Assembly (NCBI GenBank): GCA_030248225.1
Contig: JASANE010018601.1
Span: 1 to 64,000, forward strand
Length of the DNA: 64,000 nt
Direction of reading: 5' to 3'
Origin: Trileptium ribeirensis
Taxonomy: Eukaryota > Nematoda > Enoplea > Enoplida > Thoracostomopsidae
Part shown: positions 59,258 to 64,000 of the stretch, piece by piece
Layout of the letters: every line of letters starts with the position of its first letter
Numbering within the stretch: the stretch's first letter is position 1
Notes under the pieces: model-generated
Told to the model about the DNA's origin: nothing
The model's database searches: none
What the model saw: only the letters and a program-made list of their open reading frames with translations
Translations under genes and position numbers: made by a program

Positions 59258-60411
59258 TTGAATCGGAGCGACAGAGTCTCTACGTATTGCTTTGCTAGTG
59301 GCAAAAATAGTGAAAATTTCATTTCTGTCCCTCTGTAGAGCCATAACTCATCGCCTGATGGATGGCTGTTCACATATTTTTATTTGGTTACAAATTAACC
59401 TATTTGTTCTCTTTTATTAGACGCTAAACCCGCCAACCACGTCTTCTGGATCAAAATGAGCCACATAAGGATTTGTGTCACATTTTTTGAAATTTGGCCA
59501 TCCAGGTACCTATATTTCAAGATAGGCGCTTCGAAAAAAGACCACCTTCCAAAATCCTCTCGTAAGCCTAAAACTTAAGTTTTATTTTTAAAACTTTGTT
59601 GTAAGCATTTTTGTCAGAGCTAACGTTTTCGAGCTATGAGCCTAAGTTTTAAAAATACCCCCAAAAAGTGAAAATTTCAAAATTTGTGCAAAGCAAGTTT
59701 TAGTTTATTGGGGAGAACGATTGGGGTTATTTAACCCGTTAAACACATTGCTTTCATTGATTTAATACCATATTGGATGTGTTACTAAGCCTGCGGGATT
59801 GCGCCGAAGTAAAATTTGGTAAATTTTGGCATAAAAATAGTCAAGTTTTTCAACTTTTGCAATGTAGATGTACAGTTACGGACAGAAACAAAACCAAATT
59901 TTGCGACAATCGTTCGCGAAAATTTCGTGAATGACAATTAAACAGCTGTTAATTTTTGGCAAACTGTTCGGCGAATTTTTCGTGTGAGTTTTGCAAACAA
60001 TTTGCTTTTATTTCTGTCCGCAACTGTATCTAAGTCAACTATACGTGTCTATAGTTTTTCGGGGTTGCTAAATATGATAAAAAATTGTATCCGCGTGGTG
60101 TGCATCAGGTAAGGCGAGTATTAGGGGACCGAACACGTAAAATTCACTCTTCAAATTATAATTTTTCTTAAAATTTGTGATTTATAAATTTCAAAAGTTT
60201 TTGTCTTTTTGGTCTTTGGAAGAAGAAATAAATAGTCTCAGGTTTTGATTTATTGTTAAAATGACTGTAGCGTCGTCGATGAAGTATTACAGATCTATAA
60301 GTGCTATTATGGGATTTTAAGCGGGCCTAGGGTCCCGAATTTGAAAAGAGACTAGTCAATAAGCACAGCGAAGCCATACTCGCTCTGTTTCCCAGGCTTC
60401 GCATCGTGAAA
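59258..60411 (+). repeat. Dispersed repeat, copy of the 18465 type
   Basis: Shares GCTAAACCCGCC-ACCACGTCT, GAGCTATGAG, GAAAATTTCAAAAT and TTTGGTC-TTGGAAGAAGAAATAA with 18465-19429, and ends with ACTCGCTCTGTTTCCC. The final CTAG is not preserved. It contains a Tc1-type MITE absent from the other copy. Confidence 0.65.
59874..60026. mobile_element. Tc1/mariner-type MITE (TA duplication)
   Basis: 153 bp, termini CAGTTACGGACAGAAAC / ATTTCTGTCCGCAACTG, flanked by TA on both sides (59872-59873, 60027-60028). The related repeat at 18465-19429 lacks it at the matching point, giving an empty site. Confidence 0.85.
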
Positions 60412-60760
60412 TGGACACAGGCGTACAGAATACGCTCATCTAAAACTTTGCTGGCCGCAACTTTTTTTGTGGGACGCTGTGGGCCCGAATATGGTTCGTC
60501 GAATCTTTGCGAATAACAGTGATTTTTCAAATTCCACCGTTATCATTTCTTGCTTTTACGTCACAATGAGCGCCTACTAGGTTATTAAGCACCTGGATAC
60601 GATGGGTTTACTATATAGTGTGCAACTTGACTATACTAGTAAACGTAATAAATTGCAAAAAGTGAGCGGAGCAACAGGCAAAGTATTTGGTATCTTATTT
60701 GTGTGTATATGTGCTTCAACTGTTTAATCAATTTATAATAAGAATAACGTTTTAGGCGAT
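60412..60760 (-). repeat. Dispersed repeat fragment
   Basis: GAATATGGTTCGTCGAATCTTTG, TTTTTCAAATTCCACC and CACAATGAGCGCCTACTAGG match phrases at 29520-29640. Diverged. Confidence 0.5.
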
Positions 60761-62285
60761 TGATTTCAAATCCACCATACAAAAAGTTCGCTAGCTAAAA
60801 GAAATTAGCTAATTAGTGACATCAACTAGTTAGCTAATTAATTACCCCATTACCACCCATGATAAAATCATAGACCTTTAAAAGACACATATATTCATAA
60901 TCAGCGACATCGAAAACCCCCGAGCGCAACAAATTAGCAATTTTGAAGTGATTTGAAAATTTACATAAAATAAGCTAGTTAATTAAGCAACGAATTAGCA
61001 TATACAACCAGGTTTTAGAGCTTCAGAAATGTCATATTGGTGATAGCGTTATAGAAAACCCCTGGGTGCAATTTATTTTTAATTTATGAGCACTTTGAAA
61101 ATTTTCAAAAAATTAGCTAATTAACAATTAATTGGCTAACTAACTAAGTAATTAGCATTTTCAACTTCCTCGAAGAATAAATAAGCACCAGATTCATAAT
61201 CACCACTGCGAGATTATATGCACCAAAATAATAACTGCACACTAATTATTTATTGAAAAATATGCAATTTTTTTAGAAATTGCTAAAAATAGGCTAACAC
61301 GCTTCACTAATTAGGTAATTATAACTAAAGCAAATTTTGGCAAAATCTATATGTCTTGCACCTGTCCAATATTAGACCTTTCAAGCAAAAAAATGTTTTT
61401 TAAAATCGGCCCAGTAGTTATTGAGGAGCGCAACGGACGGACGGACAGACAGTGCCGAGTTTTCCCCCTCTGACGAAAACAAAAACGCTTCGCTTAATTA
61501 TACCTTTTCATAGGGTTTCAAGGCTTTTACTTACGGTCGACGAACCCGATTTCCAAAATGTGCGTTTTCGTTTGCCTTATTATGTACTGCGTGCAGGGCA
61601 TTGGTCTATATATTTACGTATTTCTGAAGGCTGAATACAATGATTTAGTTATATAGGGACCAAATTTGAAAATGTGTAGATTTATATACTGTGCCATAAG
61701 TAATTATTTTAACACTTAAAAACCCAGTAATACCAGTCGTAGTGGAACTACATTTTTTGAGCGGAGCGACGGCATTAGTAATATGAACGTACTCAATGTC
61801 TTGGGAATATATTATTACCTGGACAACAATGAGTAAATAAAAGAATAGTTTTATTCCGTTCGAACGAAAAGCAAGACAAAGGTAGTCACGTGGCTTATAC
61901 AGCATGGTGATGAATGGCAATCGAAGCAAAACGTAAGAGTTGCTGCTCGCCATACCTGAAAACCCCAGAATATATGCCGTTAAAACAACTCTACGACCAA
62001 TAATTAAGCTGTTATGAGCTTAATTAGGGTGTTAATTAGCTGATTAGCTTAATTAATGATAAAATTGGCAAGTTGCCAAACTTCTAAAATATCAGGTGCA
62101 CATCCTCACATGATAAGCTTTCAAACAAAAAAGTTTTTTGAAATAGGTTCAGTGGTTCTTGAGATCCATGAAAGACAAACGGACGAACGGACATCGACTT
62201 TTTTGCTCCCAGACAGAAAATAAAAACGCTTCGCTTGAACGCCTCGCTTCGCTCAACGACCTCGCTCCGTCCAGTAATAAATATT
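60761..62285. repeat. Repeat block rich in TTAGCTAATTA phrases
   Basis: Many TTAGCTAATTA/ATTAGC phrases with intervening unit-like text (60770-61330, 62000-62050). Two related tails at 61330-61500 and 62035-62230 share ACCTTTCAAGCAAAAAA/GCTTTCAAACAAAAAA, GTGGTT-TTGAG, GGACGGACGGAC-type runs and AAAAACGCTTCGCTT. They look like the same retroelement 3' region twice. No protein seen. Confidence 0.5.
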
Positions 62286-62933
62286 TACCTTATTCCAAAA
62301 AAGAAATGGTCACAACATGCGTCTATCCTTTGGAACTCTGGGGAATATCGGAGTGTGCGACCACACCACGACAGGGCCGGTAGTCCGTCTTCGTGGTCGG
62401 AATCCAACAGTGAAATTAATTAGTAAATGTCCTCTGTAGTCGTGTAGAAAAAATCTTCAAACGCCGTTAATATAATCAAACAGTTAAAAAGGGGGGTCGT
62501 TTAGATTATCAATCTAGAATCGCACTTAACATATACATAAATCATATGGGGTGTTGACCACATGGTAAACTTATAAGAAAACGAAACAGTAAGGCACATA
62601 CTACCGTACGTGCAAACAGTAATGTGCGTAAGCATCAAAAGATGCACACAAATTCCGTAATTTGAACGAGTTAATTATGATCCGCATATAATTAATATAT
62701 AAGTTCATCATCTGTTATACAAGTATAATAAACTAGAATGTTACCGAATAGCGCAAAACGTATGGCCAACACGTTATCTAAGCGTCGCAATATTCATATT
62801 AACCATGTGAAGAATTTCGTTGACGGTAGAAGATTCATGGAAAATTATTTTAAGAGAACGTTTTATTTCACTATTAATAAAACGTCTGGAATAACCTCTG
62901 TTTTTGAGTCTGAAGACCAAGGAGCTTAGATTA
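62286..62933. other. Nothing firmly assigned
   Basis: A plus-strand frame at 62738-62929 (MLPNSAKRMANTLSKRRNIH) has no recognisable family. It lies just downstream of the Penelope-like RT on the other strand and could be part of that element. Confidence 0.35.
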
Positions 62934-64000
62934 TAAATAAAAAATTCCCGCTTGTTGTAAATTTTAAAAACCGGTAGATTTGTCCATGAATAATACCTTT
63001 AAAAACTGAACGCGACAGATTAGAAGTAAAAATGGAAAGTTAGTTGTCGGAAAATCCAAATGTTGTCTTTTATCATAAAGATCCACATCGGCCTTTCCCA
63101 GTTTTATAGTAATATTTAGGTCAAGAATGTTGGCGGATTTATTATGGGAGTTAACTTTACAAAGTTCAAGCGAATCCGGGTAAATATCCTTATAAACCGA
63201 CTCAAAAGTGTTAAAATCATTAATGGTCGAAATATCAATATAGTGGAAAGTGTATCTAAATTTATTTCTAACTGGTGCACTACATGTCATCAGATATTCC
63301 TGTTCAAATGCATGTAAGTATGAACTAGCAATGTACGGACCAGAATCCGTGCCCATTGGAATGCCAATCGTTTGCCTAAAGCACAAATCCCCGAACGTAA
63401 AGTATGTATTATTATTAAGCCATTCAAGGGTGTTAATAATACCATTTGCATCTAAGGTTAGATTCTTACTAGAGGTGTTACTCTAATACGCACCCGATTT
63501 ACTAACTGCAATCAGATTCTGTTTAGAATAGTTAAAGGCATTACTGATAAGATCAGACAGTCTAAAAACTATATCTTCATGCTCCAGTTTGGTATACATT
63601 GTAGTAAAATTATACGTATTAACAGTATGCATACCTTTTTTATTATTTAAATGCCTAATCACATCAAGAATTTTATCTATGTTATTAACAATCCAACAAT
63701 TGTGAAATCTCTTAAATCTGTAGTTTAGATCCGAAAACTTGCTAAATCTTAAGTATAACAGTTTCAGAATACTACATAAGACACTAGAGGCGATCTTCGT
63801 ATATGCATGTTTACTCAATATAATGTATCTGAATTTAACAGGATTTTTATGAAATTTCGGAATGACCTGTATGAAGGGTAAACCGCAGAAACCTAAATCA
63901 AGAAAGTTACCAAAATTTGATTCTATAAAACATTTATGCGCGTGCAAAATTTTATTTTGCGTATCGGTTATTAAAGTATATGTATCTGACTTAACGATAC
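62934..64000 (-). pseudogene. Penelope-like reverse transcriptase, broken and cut by the window edge
   Basis: Minus strand, continuing beyond 64000 (SDTYTLITDTQNKILHAHKC in frame). Motifs: IPKFHKNPVKFRYIILSKHA, NTYNFTTMYTKLEHEDI, QTIGIPMGTDSGPYIASSYL, YPDSLELCKVNSH, LDLNITI, LYDKRQHLDFPTTNFPFL. These fit Penelope-type RTs (FTTLYTNIPH, GIPMG, YDKR…NFP). A TAG interrupts after KSGAY at about 63485. A frameshift after NFPFL moves the rest (IIHGQIYRFLKF) to another frame ending near 62934. The catalytic box, normally YIDD, reads YIDI, as if one Asp codon were lost. No GIY-YIG nuclease domain is visible inside the window. Confidence 0.75.

Noticed and set aside
62738..62929. Plus-strand 63-residue frame beside the Penelope-like RT
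   Set aside because: No motif, no splice or context support; may be chance.
1..64000. tRNA, rRNA, CRISPR or prokaryotic operon features
   Set aside because: No cloverleaf, rRNA-like or spacer-repeat pattern was noticed; spliced genes and eukaryotic retroelements exclude a prokaryotic source.

Overview
This window is AT-rich eukaryotic nuclear DNA from an invertebrate animal; the lineage is not certain, but the transposon set and intron style would suit a worm-like metazoan such as a nematode or flatworm. One host gene dominates it: an orthologue of SHPRH, the SNF2-family helicase and E3 ubiquitin ligase that polyubiquitinates PCNA in post-replication repair. It lies on the plus strand, split into about 20 small exons from 7954 to 59176. 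The exons were found by matching conserved protein blocks, GT/AG splice sites and codon phase. Their splice phases join correctly from one exon to the next, with one gap that needs a proposed 23-nt microexon. Present are the N-terminal region, SNF2 motif I (DEMGLGKT), the inserted PHD finger, motif II (DEAQ), motif III (TGTP), the LRQACCHPQ block, the TPR-like middle and the region before the RING. The first exon or exons and the C-terminal RING and helicase-C half are not seen and probably lie outside the window.

Almost everything else is transposon-derived, much of it nested in the introns. From left to right: a tandem-repeat-bearing dispersed repeat (122-837 and 5005-5772) split by a decayed CR1-like LINE on the minus strand (838 to about 4870); another copy of that repeat (7042-7905) just before the first recognised SHPRH exon; three related MITEs with 5-bp A/T duplications (12147, 12874, 20888); further dispersed repeats with shared subterminal motifs and CTAG ends that look Helitron- or Helentron-like (15590, 18465, 21585, 25690, 27430, 29143, 48375, 59258); several intronic minisatellites; a 4.1-kb element with roughly 410-bp inverted termini and TTA duplications (42523-46639), itself invaded by a 1.1-kb hAT element (42788-43903); a near-complete but broken Ty3/gypsy retrotransposon with 152-bp LTRs (51445-56121); a fossil mariner/IS630-type transposase (about 57650-58500); a Tc1-type MITE (59874-60026); and a Penelope-like reverse transcriptase on the minus strand running off the right edge.

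The genes do not form a pathway. The host gene contributes short conserved exons, and selfish DNA makes up nearly all intron length. The most unusual observations are the hAT insertion whose empty site survives in the opposite arm of the long-TIR element, the dispersed repeat family with common termini but unlike interiors, and an orphan TPR-like exon (56419-56570) whose splice phases match the SHPRH exon at 37050 but not its own position in the gene. No RNA genes, CRISPR arrays or prokaryotic features were seen.
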